A stretch of DNA of 64,000 bases from Candidatus Rifleibacterium amylolyticum. GTDB lineage: Bacteria; Muiribacteriota; Ozemobacteria; Ozemobacterales; Ozemobacteraceae. The position numbers and the translations under genes are program-made. Where the stretch lies: NCBI GenBank assembly GCA_009917695.1, contig JAACJG010000001.1, positions 79,219-143,218 of the forward strand. The letters are read 5' to 3'. Below, piece after piece: positions 1 through 9,248 of the stretch (position 1 is the stretch's first letter; each line of letters starts with the position of its first letter). Below the pieces are notes generated by a model that had not been told where the DNA came from, did not search any database, and was given only the letters and a program-made list of their open reading frames with translations.

Positions 1-794
1 ATCATCTTAAGGCCGAGACTGAGCAGGCGCTCGCGTGGAATTTCCCATTCTTTTCTATATTGTGCGAGTGGCGTGCTGGAATGGAAAAGATATGGACCCA
101 TGCCGATCATATCGATGTCCTGGCGCTTGAAAAACATCAGGTCGCCAGCAAGATCGGCGTTGGTCTGCATCGGCAGGCCTATCATTACCCCGGTGCCAAC
201 TTGATATCCGGTTCGACGCAGCAGATCGAGGCATTCGATTCTGCGTGAATAAGAGTGATCATCCGGGTGAAGTTTTTTGTAAAGTTCAGGATTGCTGGTT
301 TCGATGCGCAGCAGATAACGATGCGCTCCGGCGTTAAACCAGCGCCTGTAGGTTTCTTCGCTCTGTTCGCCCAGGCAAAGGGTGATGCCGAGTTCATTAT
401 TGGTCTTCTGCTTGATTTCAATGAGAACACGCTCAATCATGTCTACGAATTCAGGGTCGCTGCGCTCGCCAGATTGAAGAACGGCGCTGCCATATCCAGC
501 GTTCCATGACCAGACGGCTGAATCGATGATATTTTGTTCGGGGAGAGTAAATCTCTGAACTTCTTTGTTGCTGCGTCTGATGCCGCAGTAATAACAGTCT
601 TTGCTACAAATGTTGCTGAATTCAACCAGCCCGCGAAACCAGGCAGTGCGCCCGACATGCTGCAACTTGACCTGGTATGCGCATTCATAGAGACGTTTCA
701 GGTCTTCCGGGTCGTCCAGTTCGAGCAGGGTGATAATTTCTTCGGTGGTCAAATCGCCGGTTAATTCGGACTTTTTCAATATCTGATCGAGCAT
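1..794 (-). CDS. hydE: [FeFe]-hydrogenase maturase HydE (radical SAM), 3' end outside window
   Basis: This frame stays open to the left edge, so about 264 N-terminal residues are visible of a usual ~350. It carries the radical-SAM CxxxCxxC cluster motif at residues 63-70 (CSKDCYYC), preceded by VEFSNI. HydE-like segments follow in order: VLQSGE, ITLCLGE, AGAHRYLLRIETSNPELY, TGYQVGTGVMIGMPMQT and DIDMIGMGPYLFHSSTPL. HydE makes part of the dithiomethylamine-bridged 2Fe subcluster of [FeFe]-hydrogenase together with HydF and HydG. The start ATG at 794 has GAGG six bases upstream; an in-frame ATG at 806 is the alternative. It lies 92 bp downstream of the histidine kinase on the same strand with no clear terminator between them, so read-through is possible. 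Biotin synthase or PylB are less likely given the MGMGPYxxH segment. Confidence 0.85.
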   Translation of the reverse strand, partial: MLDQILKKSELTGDLTTEEIITLLELDDPEDLKRLYECAYQVKLQHVGRTAWFRGLVEFSNICSKDCYYCGIRRSNKEVQRFTLPEQNIIDSAVWSWNAGYGSAVLQSGERSDPEFVDMIERVLIEIKQKTNNELGITLCLGEQSEETYRRWFNAGAHRYLLRIETSNPELYKKLHPDDHSYSRRIECLDLLRRTGYQVGTGVMIGLPMQTNADLAGDLMFFKRQDIDMIGMGPYLFHSSTPLAQYRKEWEIPRERLLSLGLKM

Positions 795-886
795 CTTTTG
801 CCTCATCGATAAAATAGATACCGCTTCAGTATCATTAAAAGGATACTCTTTTTGTGGCAGAAGTCAATCAGTTAGAGGAGATTGAA

Positions 887-3800
887 TCAATGCTGTTGTT
901 GCACAGACAGCGACCTGGATACTGCATTGATCTGATCTACCAGATCTCTGATTTTGAAGGGCTTTTGTAAAAAACCATCAAATTTTGTATCGCCAAACTT
1001 CTGCCTCGTCTCATCTTGAGAATAACCGCTCGAAATGATAATCGGAATCGTTGAATTGATTGCTTTCATCTGTCTGAAAGCTTCTTCGCCGTTCAGGCCG
1101 GGCATCACCATGTCAAGAATAACCAGAGCAATTTCCTGATTATGCTGGCGGAAGATTTCTACGGCAGATTTGCCATCCTTTGCGCACAAAAGATCAACAT
1201 TATAGGGTTCAAGCATCATCTCTGTAATGTTAAGAATGGTTTCTTCATCATCGGCCATGAGAAGTTTACCATTCAGAGAGAGTTCAACATCGTTTTCGAT
1301 ATTGATGTTTTCTGCTACTGCCTGGGCATTGGCTATTGGCAGGAATATGCGAAAGCAAGATCCTTCTGCGGGTTTGCTGGCGACGTGTATGGCGCCATGA
1401 TGCGATTTTATAATGCCCATGGTCGTCGAAAGTCCCAGTCCTCGGCCGGTAAACTTGGTTGTAAAAAAGGGATCGAATATTTTTTTCAGCATTTCTGGAG
1501 CAATTCCGCTGCCAGTGTCAGTTACTTCGAACACCGCAAAGATATCGCTGTCTGAGTCAAGATTTGACATAATCGCTGTTTTGATAAATTCATTCTGTCT
1601 ATCTGTAAAGCCTGTGTTTATGCAGATTTTTCCTTCTCTGTCGCCAATGGCCTCTGATGCGTTGAGTATTATATTCAGAACAATCTGCCGAAGTTGTGCC
1701 TGGTCTGCCATTACCACAACATTCTCGCAAAGGCCATAAGTTACGGTTATTTTTTTCGAGACAGCGACTGAAAGCAGTGAAGCCATTTCTTTTACCAGGT
1801 TCGACAGATCTACCGGTGTCATCCGGACAACGTTTTTGCCGGTAAAGTCGAGCATCTGCCGGGTGAGCTCTGCTGCTCTTTTTGCAGCTGTATGAATAAT
1901 ACTGACGTTGTCATGCAGTTTTCCATGGTCAGGTAGTTCTGTCAGCGTGAGTTCTGTATACCCCATTATTGACATCAGAATATTATTGAAGTCGTGGGCT
2001 ATTCCGCCAGCGAGAGTTCCGAGACTTTCGAATTTCTGTGCCGCTTGTATCTGCTCTGATAATCTGGCTTTCTCTTCCGCTATTTTAGCAGCCTCAGTGG
2101 TGTCTGAAAAGATAAGTATGTGTCTTGACTCAACTTCTGTGGCAACACAGAGGAATATTTTTTTCTCGCCGTTTTTGCTGATAGATAGCTCTCCAGAATC
2201 GATCTGTCTTTCGCTCTGTTTCGCGTGGCTTCTTGCCAGAAAAGCGTTTACAGGGAATCCCGTGGTTCCGAATGGCGTAAACTCCATGAGCAAAGTCTTT
2301 AAGTCCATGTCTGGTTCTATCGTTAACCCTGTGCTTCTGGTGAATTCTGAGTTGGCAAACTCAATTTTGCCGAATTTATTCGCGAGAAGTATCGAAAATG
2401 GCGAGTTGTTTACCAGTGCGGCGAAGCTTTTTTCTGCCTGATCGGCAATCAATCTGGTTTTTTGCAGCTGAATCATATTTGCCTTCAGTTCCTCATTTGC
2501 AGTCTGCAATTGCAGATTTTTCTCCTTATCAAGTTTCTGGGCTTCGATTATTCTGTTCATGGCTGCTGAAAAGTTTTCCAGAAGAGTTCTGATCTCGAAG
2601 ACAGAGCTTTCTGGAGCAGGGTAAGTGCTATTGCAGAATCCTGTTTTTGCTATTTCGCTCGTATAATCGGATATCTGTCTGAGAGGAACTGAAAAATACT
2701 TTCTCACAAAGCCTGATGTAATAACCATGAACAAAGTGAGCAGCGCGATATTGAAAAACTGGGTGAATGAGAGGTCAAACAAAGTGTCTACATATTCGGT
2801 CATAGGTTCTTCAATTATCATATTCCACTGCGATGGAGTTGAAAGGGCGTGGTCGAGCAGGATGGTGGAATTTCTGAAGCGGTTCGAAGAAATCAGATTT
2901 TCAGAGGGCGGTATTATCGTAAGTTTGCCGTTAAGCACCGTTATTGCCCGATTGAGAGGGCTTTCGTAGACTTTGCCGATATTGGCATGATTTCTGTCGT
3001 AAACGATTCTGTTCTGACGATCAATAAGCTTTATGCCGATTCTTTCATCAACAAGTTGAAGCAGAGCGTTTTCAATAGATAGTGGATCAAGTGCCCCTGC
3101 AGCTATCACTGAAAGTTTGCCGTTTTGAAATACTGGTTCGGCAATTATGATTACCGAATCAGAAGCGCCATTTTCAGACGGGCAAATGCCTGATACGAGA
3201 GGCTTGCCGGTGTCGGCAACCATTTTGTTATATGCCTTTAGAACTATGCTCTGCGCCTCGCATTCCTCTTTGTTTTCGCAATGGGTGGGGCAACATGCAA
3301 GCTTGTTGCCCTGACTGTCGATGATATGAAAGTATTTGAGTCCCCCCAGATTACTGCATAATGCGTCGATAGGCCGAGTTATGTCGGTTGAGTCACTACT
3401 GGTGCCTGCGTAGCTGGCAATCAATTTTATTACTTTGACATGATTGTCATGCCAGTTTTCTACCTGAAGCGCCAGTGATTTTTTGATCTCTTCATGGCGG
3501 TCATTTATTCTTGTGTAGACGGAGCTCGATATTATTCTGCTGTCGAGCAGAGTGAAGATCAGCAGAGGTATTACCGTAACAATTATAAAGACATTTATTG
3601 CGGCTTCTGATGCTCCTATAGCCATTTCTTCGTCAGTCTCGCCGGCAGCTCGGGGTTTCAGAATAAAAATAGCAGCTGTTGCTACCGCGGCGTTGAAAAC
3701 TCCATTGATCATGTATTTAAGAAGAAACAGGCGCATTGCTGCCGGAAAAAACATTCCGCTCAGATGCATGTTGAAATAGATCAATGGCGGCAGCAGAAAA

Positions 3801-4114
3801 AACCAGGTTATTGTTGCACACATCAGCATGTGCAATCGGGTTTTTCGCAACAGCAAGGCGATTATTATGGCTTCGACGGTGTACATTATTATGCCCAGCG
3901 AGTGGTTCCAGAGATGAACGGTGGGCAGAGCAATGAGGGCAGCTGCAAATATACTCAGAGCCGGCGGCAGCATGTATATGCCAACCAGCGCAAAGATGCC
4001 GCCAAAAATGAAGTCTACCCTGAAATGAAGGGTAAACGGCATGAAGTTGGTGAGGATGCCTGCTGCAACCAGCAAGGCAAACACCAGTAATTGTCTGAAG
4101 CGGGTATCTTTCAA
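887..4114 (-). CDS. membrane-bound hybrid sensor histidine kinase (dCache-like sensor, HAMP, PAS, HisKA, HATPase, REC)
   Basis: The predicted protein has 1075 residues. About five hydrophobic segments span residues 8-152, and another TM lies at 170-192. An extracytoplasmic Cache-like region (195-450) contains an unusual cysteine group (C253, C274, C275, C279, C285, C311). A TM at 452-470 is followed by a HAMP-like linker, a coiled coil, PAS (565-670), HisKA with H707 in GGIAHDFNN, HATPase with ILNASEAIGD and DTGSGIAPE, then a receiver domain (about 948-1068) with phosphoacceptor D1001 in VILDMVMPG and a C-terminal K in LQKPFK. It should autophosphorylate and pass phosphate to its own receiver. 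The start codon is TTG, preceded by GAGAG, and a strong sigma70-type promoter lies just upstream. The input signal is unknown. The following co-directional gene is hydE, so a redox or hydrogen-related signal is only a guess. Confidence 0.9.
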   Translation of the reverse strand: MKDTRFRQLLVFALLVAAGILTNFMPFTLHFRVDFIFGGIFALVGIYMLPPALSIFAAALIALPTVHLWNHSLGIIMYTVEAIIIALLLRKTRLHMLMCATITWFFLLPPLIYFNMHLSGMFFPAAMRLFLLKYMINGVFNAAVATAAIFILKPRAAGETDEEMAIGASEAAINVFIIVTVIPLLIFTLLDSRIISSSVYTRINDRHEEIKKSLALQVENWHDNHVKVIKLIASYAGTSSDSTDITRPIDALCSNLGGLKYFHIIDSQGNKLACCPTHCENKEECEAQSIVLKAYNKMVADTGKPLVSGICPSENGASDSVIIIAEPVFQNGKLSVIAAGALDPLSIENALLQLVDERIGIKLIDRQNRIVYDRNHANIGKVYESPLNRAITVLNGKLTIIPPSENLISSNRFRNSTILLDHALSTPSQWNMIIEEPMTEYVDTLFDLSFTQFFNIALLTLFMVITSGFVRKYFSVPLRQISDYTSEIAKTGFCNSTYPAPESSVFEIRTLLENFSAAMNRIIEAQKLDKEKNLQLQTANEELKANMIQLQKTRLIADQAEKSFAALVNNSPFSILLANKFGKIEFANSEFTRSTGLTIEPDMDLKTLLMEFTPFGTTGFPVNAFLARSHAKQSERQIDSGELSISKNGEKKIFLCVATEVESRHILIFSDTTEAAKIAEEKARLSEQIQAAQKFESLGTLAGGIAHDFNNILMSIMGYTELTLTELPDHGKLHDNVSIIHTAAKRAAELTRQMLDFTGKNVVRMTPVDLSNLVKEMASLLSVAVSKKITVTYGLCENVVVMADQAQLRQIVLNIILNASEAIGDREGKICINTGFTDRQNEFIKTAIMSNLDSDSDIFAVFEVTDTGSGIAPEMLKKIFDPFFTTKFTGRGLGLSTTMGIIKSHHGAIHVASKPAEGSCFRIFLPIANAQAVAENINIENDVELSLNGKLLMADDEETILNITEMMLEPYNVDLLCAKDGKSAVEIFRQHNQEIALVILDMVMPGLNGEEAFRQMKAINSTIPIIISSGYSQDETRQKFGDTKFDGFLQKPFKIRDLVDQINAVSRSLSVQQQH

Positions 4115-4158
4115 AAGTTTGATCTCTCTGATACAGGAATGTTGTGTGTCTAGAGTCT

Positions 4159-4187
4159 ATTATCCTTCGGCTATCGTCTTAAGTCAA
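4159..4187 (-). promoter_or_regulatory. sigma70-type promoter of the hybrid histidine kinase
   Basis: On the minus strand TTGACT (4187-4182) and GATAAT (4164-4159) are separated by exactly 17 bp, each one mismatch from consensus. The predicted transcription start is about 40 nt before the TTG start codon at 4114. No experimental support is available. Confidence 0.6.
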
Positions 4188-4206
4188 GCCAGAAGGCATT
4201 GTAACA

Positions 4207-4240
4207 AAAAACCCGGCTGTCAGAATACAGCCGGGTTTTT
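4207..4240 (-). terminator. rho-independent terminator after the PLD-like gene
   Basis: A 10-bp perfect GC-rich stem (ACCCGGCTGT / ACAGCCGGGT, loop of 6) is flanked by A- and T-runs on both sides. It lies 11 bp beyond the stop of the minus-strand PLD gene and upstream of the kinase promoter. The symmetric A/T flanks would also let it work on the plus strand. Confidence 0.85.
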
Positions 4241-4250
4241 GGAGCTTAAG

Positions 4251-5750
4251 CTAGATTAAGGGTTTGAGCCAATTCAACTTTTGCAGCATGTTCAATCTGT
4301 CGATGACTTTTTTGTCTGAGTGCGATTCAGGGCCGAAGACGGTTGTTATCGAGCCGTCGCGTTCAACTTTGATCTTGTATTCATGCGAGAATTTTATATC
4401 AGCCATAATGCGCAGAGCGACCTGAGTTGCGAAAGAATTGGACTTGATGGCAGCGATTACTTCTGAGTTAATCTGCTCGCTGACGTAGTCCATGTTGTAG
4501 GTGCCGATAACTGCTATTTTGCGGTCGAAGACGAATACTTTTGAGTGCAGTTTGGTGTTAAGTTTGTAGCCGAAGATTCTGACGTTGGGCATGTCTTTGA
4601 GAATGCCGCGCCAGTCACCGATGAACATTGCCTGGGTAAGCAAACTGTCTGAGCTCATCGGGCTGTTGGTGTGAATGATTATACTGACGCCACGGTCGTT
4701 GGCTCTTTTCAGTGCGGCTCTCGCCTCTTCGGTGAGAACAACGTATGGGTTTTGTATGATAATTTCGCGTGTACAGGCGTCCATAAGAGCAACCAGGTTT
4801 TTGGTAATATCGTTGCGTGGCCCGGTAATTGAGTGTTTGTCGAGTATTCTCGTCGGATACTGGCGCTCACCCTGGAAAAGCTTGTAAGAAGCATAGTGCT
4901 GCATGCTTTTGTATGTGCTGAGTTCTTTATTATAGCCTTCAAGCAGCTCATTAGTTTTTTTGGAAACATTGGGAACGGGAGTCTTGAAAAGCCCGCTGCC
5001 GGTTATGAAACGACGCATGGTGGTATAGGCGAGATCAAGGTGTTTTGCCATTTCGTCGGCATTCCCAAACAGATCCTTGTATATCTTGAAGTTGCCGCCG
5101 AGGTTGAATTCTTCTTCGAAAGCGAGTCGGGCCTGATTGGCAACTTTTTTGCTCTGAATCAAAACATCAGTGTCACGATATACAGTTTCGAGGTCTTTGG
5201 GATCGACGAAATAGTTTTTGGAAATGTTTCTGCCACCAGTAATCAGGTATTCGTTATCGACAAGAATGATTTTGTCATGATTTGATGCGGTGATTTTGCG
5301 GACATCATCGAAAAGAGCGAGCAGGCGCTTATGTACCGGGTTAAAGACCTTTATCTGAACATTTTTGAATTTGAGCAGCTCCTGAAGCACATCCTGACCG
5401 ATAAGCTTGCGGGTGAGACCCTTGGTGCCGCGGGCGTCTACCATCAGGCGGATATTAACGCCTTCCCGCGCTTTCTTGTGAAGCATGCCAAGCATGCTCA
5501 TGCCAAAAATATCCTGCTCGACGATAAAATAGGTAACATCGATCGATTTTTTTGCATTATCGAGAATGTGCCAGCGGGCAAACCATGAATTTACATTGTC
5601 TGGCAGAAAGCAGACTCTTGCCTGCGGGTCGGAAGCATTGGTTTTGATGCTGTCGAAAACCTTTTCGACATCAGCATGAGCAACTGCAGCAATTCCAGCA
5701 AAAGCAAGAACGGCTACCAGCAGCAGAACAATACGTGAAGATCGTTGCAT
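4251..5750 (-). CDS. secreted phospholipase D/cardiolipin synthase-like protein
   Basis: The predicted protein has 499 residues with an N-terminal signal peptide (residues 1-26, ending AVAHA). Two complete HKD motifs are visible: H158-x-K160-x4-D165 followed by GGRNIS, and H402-x-K404-x4-D409 followed by GTYNMD. This is the two-lobed arrangement of the PLD superfamily, which cleaves or transfers phosphodiester bonds through a phosphohistidine intermediate. Substrates in the family include phospholipids and nucleic acids; the sequence does not show which applies. The signal peptide places it outside the cytoplasm. The ATG start has GAGG six bases upstream. The gene looks monocistronic, with its own promoter at 5782-5809 and terminator at 4207-4240. 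A second, more degenerate secreted PLD-like protein lies at 16162-17760. Confidence 0.85.
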   Translation of the reverse strand: MQRSSRIVLLLVAVLAFAGIAAVAHADVEKVFDSIKTNASDPQARVCFLPDNVNSWFARWHILDNAKKSIDVTYFIVEQDIFGMSMLGMLHKKAREGVNIRLMVDARGTKGLTRKLIGQDVLQELLKFKNVQIKVFNPVHKRLLALFDDVRKITASNHDKIILVDNEYLITGGRNISKNYFVDPKDLETVYRDTDVLIQSKKVANQARLAFEEEFNLGGNFKIYKDLFGNADEMAKHLDLAYTTMRRFITGSGLFKTPVPNVSKKTNELLEGYNKELSTYKSMQHYASYKLFQGERQYPTRILDKHSITGPRNDITKNLVALMDACTREIIIQNPYVVLTEEARAALKRANDRGVSIIIHTNSPMSSDSLLTQAMFIGDWRGILKDMPNVRIFGYKLNTKLHSKVFVFDRKIAVIGTYNMDYVSEQINSEVIAAIKSNSFATQVALRIMADIKFSHEYKIKVERDGSITTVFGPESHSDKKVIDRLNMLQKLNWLKPLI

Positions 5751-5781
5751 ACTACACCTCGCACTCAGTATTTATAAGATC

Positions 5782-5809
5782 ATTATACTACTCTACGTTC
5801 AATTAGCAA
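5782..5809 (-). promoter_or_regulatory. sigma70-type promoter of the PLD-like gene
   Basis: On the minus strand TTGCTA (5809-5804) and a perfect TATAAT (5787-5782) are separated by 16 bp, about 30 bp before the ATG at 5750. This is a visual match only. Confidence 0.5.
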
Positions 5810-5853
5810 CAAACCAGTTCTACTATTTCATTGGCCCGGAAATCTTGCATCGA

Positions 5854-7158
5854 TCAGGGCTTGATCTTGTTGCCCATGGCGACACGCAGTTGGCCTTTGA
5901 GTTTGTCGATACGATCCTGCAGTTCTTCTGAGTCAGGATTGAACTTCGGCACATCGAGAAATTGCGCGTAAAGCTGAAACTGTTGCAGTTGCTGGCCTTC
6001 GAGCATGGCCGACTGGTCGCTGTCAAGGCGCGAAATATCGTCAATTGCGGTTGAGGCGCAATCAAGTATCATCTGTTCTTCAAGTTTGGCCTTGAGCTTG
6101 CGAACTTGCTGAATGCTTTCGAAAAAATCTGCTATGGCTGGAACTTCCTGTAGCAGTTCCTCGCCGGAAAGCGGGAATGGAGGCAACTGCTGGTGCCAGA
6201 AAAAGCGCATGATGAATGGCAGCTCGAACGGGACGCTGTGAAAGCCGCCGGTGTATGGTTCTGCCATTGGCCCATAAGGTGAAAGCAGGAATTCTGCAAG
6301 GACGTCCTGACGTCGTTGATTGTTGTTTGCCTGCTCGCCGGCAGAATCAGCTTCAATGTGCTCTTTTAGCCTCTGGTTGAGCTGTTCCAGCCTTATCAGC
6401 CAGCGATAACGAAGAATCAATGCCTCGGCCTCGCGAATCTTGTTGCCGATTGCTATGGCTTTGTCTTGAAAACTTGTATTCATTGCTACTATGGCATAAA
6501 CATTGTTACGCCATATAATTGCCGCTGTTTCGAGCGACAGATTGGCGTAAACCTTGATGCGGCCGGTAAGCGTAGCTGTTGCGTTGGTAAAGTTGTCGAC
6601 TGCTTTCTGGCGGTCGGTTTCAGTGCGCGTCCAGTCAGTTTCGTAATATGAATTTATAACCATTTGCAGGCTCTGCAGCATCTGCATGAGCTGGTCTTCA
6701 ATCTTGAAGTGAACAGAGTATGGAGCCATGCCGACTTTCAGTTGAAGGCGGCGCACCAGAAATGAGACGACGACTGCCCTGGTAAAGTTTATTGCATCGA
6801 AGCCGGCGTAGACCATTCCGGCCCAGAACAGCATGAAGCTGAGCGGAAATGCGATCTGCATCAGCAGCATGCTGCCGCCGGCAAATATGCTCAAGAGTGA
6901 CAGAAGAAAAAGCCAGCTCTGATCGGGAGCTGACAGATAGCTGTTAAGTTCGTTGACAACGTTTTTGGCCAGGCTTTTGTCGGGTTTAACCGACTCACAC
7001 ATGTAATGAAACTTGCCAGGCACGGTCGGGGCGCTTTCAAGATACTGCTTTTCCAGGCCGGTGAGTTCGCCGTAGTTGGGCCTGGCGATGCCGCACAACG
7101 GGCAGACCTGGGTTTTTGACGACAATGCCGCGTGGCACTGACGGCAGGTATTGGTCAT
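5854..7158 (-). CDS. zinc-ribbon membrane protein of unknown function
   Basis: I do not recognise a family. From this start the protein has 434 residues and opens with a four-cysteine zinc ribbon (CRQCH...CPLCG, residues 4-20). Two hydrophobic segments follow at roughly 75-125, and the rest is a long, mostly helical, soluble region rich in Q, E and L that probably forms coiled coil. An N-terminal treble-clef or ribbon plus a TM hairpin suggests a membrane-tethered assembly or scaffold protein. The open frame extends upstream to 7437, but that part overlaps the divergent hydrolase gene and looks non-coding. Starts at 7158 (MTNTCRQCH) or 7191 (MKQIS) both have weak ribosome binding sites, so the exact N-terminus is uncertain. 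Confidence 0.6.
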   Translation of the reverse strand: MTNTCRQCHAALSSKTQVCPLCGIARPNYGELTGLEKQYLESAPTVPGKFHYMCESVKPDKSLAKNVVNELNSYLSAPDQSWLFLLSLLSIFAGGSMLLMQIAFPLSFMLFWAGMVYAGFDAINFTRAVVVSFLVRRLQLKVGMAPYSVHFKIEDQLMQMLQSLQMVINSYYETDWTRTETDRQKAVDNFTNATATLTGRIKVYANLSLETAAIIWRNNVYAIVAMNTSFQDKAIAIGNKIREAEALILRYRWLIRLEQLNQRLKEHIEADSAGEQANNNQRRQDVLAEFLLSPYGPMAEPYTGGFHSVPFELPFIMRFFWHQQLPPFPLSGEELLQEVPAIADFFESIQQVRKLKAKLEEQMILDCASTAIDDISRLDSDQSAMLEGQQLQQFQLYAQFLDVPKFNPDSEELQDRIDKLKGQLRVAMGNKIKP

Positions 7159-7299
7159 CAGATAGTTTTTTCCGGTCGAAATCTGTTTCATTTTTCCAAG
7201 TCTACAACAGGCATGTGGCAAACTCAACGCAAAAACTGCTTGAAAAAAATGTGCTTCAGGATACATGCTATTGATAGTGTACGAGAAAAGAGGGCGCTT

Positions 7300-8673
7300 A
7301 TGAAAAAAATACTGACATGCTGCCTGCTGCTGCTGGCTTCGACCTGTTTTTCGGCTATCCCGAGCCCGCACATTTATGAATGGGGAAAGCTGACTGTACC
7401 AGAGAATTACAGCTACGCTCCCAGCCAGAAGCTTCAAATCTACTGGGAAAAACTCAAATCGAATTCATCTTCGCCAGAAGCCATTGTCATGATCAATGGC
7501 GGTCCCGGTATGCCGCATGACGGCTTTCATCGCGATACTGGTGAGGGCACTTACGGCAAAGACTGGTTTTATGCATTGCGAACTGATTTTGACGTTTACT
7601 ATTTTGATCAACGTGGCACCGGGGAATCGTCTACGCTGAGTTACGATATTCTCGAGCGCCGCAATATCAGACTGTATGGAACCGAAAACATCTGCCGCGA
7701 TATCGAAGAGTTGCGAAAGAACGTTATCAGGAAAGATAAAATTGCCGTTCTGGGAGAATCTTATGGCGGCATGGTGGCGTTGACCTACGCAATTATGTAT
7801 CCAGACAGGGTTTCAAAACTGATCATTCACGATTCGTCGCCGAGCAACGAATACTTTACCCACATGCACAAGAATTTTTCTGAAATGCTCGCGGTGCTGG
7901 ATTCGGATCTTCCGGGCGTGAGGCAGAACATGCTCACCACCATACAGAAGTTTGACAACAATGAAGTCACTAACGCTTATAACATTGCCGTCACTGGACG
8001 TGATTTTCTCTCGCTGATTCTCAACTATACCTATTCATTTCGTGGTCAGATAATAATTGCCTACATGGTGCAGGATATTGCCACTCAGGGCAGATCCGAC
8101 ATTCTCGACGCACTGCTCGGGTCAATTATTGGCAGAGAAGACAGTCCGGCCTTTATGGCGTTACCGCCGACCATACTGCTGGTGCAGTCTCATGAAATGC
8201 TTGATGAAAAGGCGATTGCCGGGGTTGCCGCTGGCGCTGACTATCAGCCCTGGAATTACGACTGGCTTGAAAACAATGTGCTGCAGGCCCGTCGCGAATT
8301 CAGAGATTATGTGCGCCTGTCAGAGTTCAATGGCTTCAACGTTATCTCCCGGTTGGGGCAGATCAAGGCTCCGACCCTTGTTCTGGTCGGCAAAACAGAT
8401 TTTATCTGCCCGCCTTCTTACGCTCAGACTATCAAAAATGGAATTGGCAGTCACTGCCGCCTCCTTACTATCGAAAACTCGGCGCACAGTGGCTTTATTG
8501 AGCAGAACGAATACGTCGTCGGGAAAATACGCAATTTTCTGATCGGGCACTGGCCTGGCTACGACTACCGGGAAAAGAGCCTGATTGATTTCAGCAGCAG
8601 AAACATCACTGCCGAAGAACTTCAGCAGCTATGGCTCGAGGGAGCTCGTCGTCTGGCTGTTGGCGGGTTTTAG
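7300..8673 (+). CDS. secreted alpha/beta hydrolase, proline iminopeptidase-like (S33 family)
   Basis: The protein has 457 residues and begins with a signal peptide (MKKILTCCLLLLASTCFSA). The oxyanion-hole motif NGGPG, the nucleophile elbow GESYGG, a late acid in VLVGKTDF and a catalytic His in NSAHSGF give the complete Ser-Asp-His arrangement of S33 peptidases such as proline iminopeptidase. The family removes N-terminal proline or hydrolyses related amide or ester substrates; the exact substrate cannot be read here. An open frame runs upstream to 7132, but the ATG at 7300 has GAGGG at good spacing and starts exactly at the signal peptide. Its 3' end overlaps the convergent dcd gene by 4 bp. 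Confidence 0.8.
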   Translation: MKKILTCCLLLLASTCFSAIPSPHIYEWGKLTVPENYSYAPSQKLQIYWEKLKSNSSSPEAIVMINGGPGMPHDGFHRDTGEGTYGKDWFYALRTDFDVYYFDQRGTGESSTLSYDILERRNIRLYGTENICRDIEELRKNVIRKDKIAVLGESYGGMVALTYAIMYPDRVSKLIIHDSSPSNEYFTHMHKNFSEMLAVLDSDLPGVRQNMLTTIQKFDNNEVTNAYNIAVTGRDFLSLILNYTYSFRGQIIIAYMVQDIATQGRSDILDALLGSIIGREDSPAFMALPPTILLVQSHEMLDEKAIAGVAAGADYQPWNYDWLENNVLQARREFRDYVRLSEFNGFNVISRLGQIKAPTLVLVGKTDFICPPSYAQTIKNGIGSHCRLLTIENSAHSGFIEQNEYVVGKIRNFLIGHWPGYDYREKSLIDFSSRNITAEELQQLWLEGARRLAVGGF

Positions 8674-9203
8674 CCGAGCCAGAAGTTCTCAGGCGTCTGG
8701 CCGGCAAATACGCCGTGGTATTGCCCTGGGCTTTCGCAGCGCTGAAAGATGAACTGGCAGATCGGCGTCCCGGGAATCAACTGAAGCGGTATCGGACCGA
8801 AATTTGATATTTCGAGAACCTGATGGTTACAGATGCCTGGTTGCATGAATGAAGCCGAAATATGAACCAGCAGACCAACGCGGGCGAAGCGGCTGCGTCC
8901 TTCCAGCCAACCAGAAAGTCCGTTGCCGAGTATGACCTTTTCGCTGGTGATACCAAGCACGGTCTGACCGGGTTTCACCGTCAGGGTGTCGCCGTTATGC
9001 ACCAGAATGCCTTTGGTAGCAGCCTTGAAGTCCATGTCGTCGGTCATGCGCAGGTCGTTGGGCAGATGCACGAATACGCGAAATGCGTTGGACAGGTGAA
9101 GGTCTATGCTGGCGGGGCCGAGCATCTTTTCGTCGAAGGGTTCAATCTTGATATTGCCCTTTTTCATTTCTGCAAGAATGGCTTCTTTGCCGAGAATGGT
9201 CAT
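8670..9203 (-). CDS. dcd: dCTP deaminase
   Basis: The predicted protein has 177 residues, close to the usual size (~175-195). The trimeric dUTPase/dCTP deaminase fold is indicated by GPASIDLHL near the N-terminus, GRSRFARVGLLV in the centre, and the QVLEISNFGP segment carrying the catalytic glutamate, followed by GTPICQFIF. It converts dCTP to dUTP, or to dUMP in bifunctional forms, feeding thymidylate synthesis. A good SD (GGAGG) precedes the ATG. It is the last gene of the long minus-strand run and overlaps the convergent hydrolase gene tail-to-tail by 4 bp. Confidence 0.85.
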   Translation of the reverse strand: MTILGKEAILAEMKKGNIKIEPFDEKMLGPASIDLHLSNAFRVFVHLPNDLRMTDDMDFKAATKGILVHNGDTLTVKPGQTVLGITSEKVILGNGLSGWLEGRSRFARVGLLVHISASFMQPGICNHQVLEISNFGPIPLQLIPGTPICQFIFQRCESPGQYHGVFAGQTPENFWLG

Positions 9204-9248
9204 CCGTTCCTCCGGAGGGTTACAAATTGGACGCTAATTATACAGCGC

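Noticed and set aside
1..794. Biotin synthase or PylB for the left-edge radical SAM gene
   Set aside because: The CxxxCxxC context, LRIETSNPELY and IGMGPYLFHSSTPL follow HydE instead.
1908..2441. 177-residue plus-strand frame inside the histidine kinase gene
   Set aside because: It is antisense to an intact conserved gene with no SD or family features.
7132..7299. N-terminal extension of the S33-like hydrolase
   Set aside because: It overlaps the divergent zinc-ribbon gene start, and the ATG at 7300 has a good SD and begins a clean signal peptide.
7159..7437. N-terminal extension of the zinc-ribbon membrane protein
   Set aside because: The extra residues have no family features and lie over the promoter and signal-peptide region of the divergent gene.
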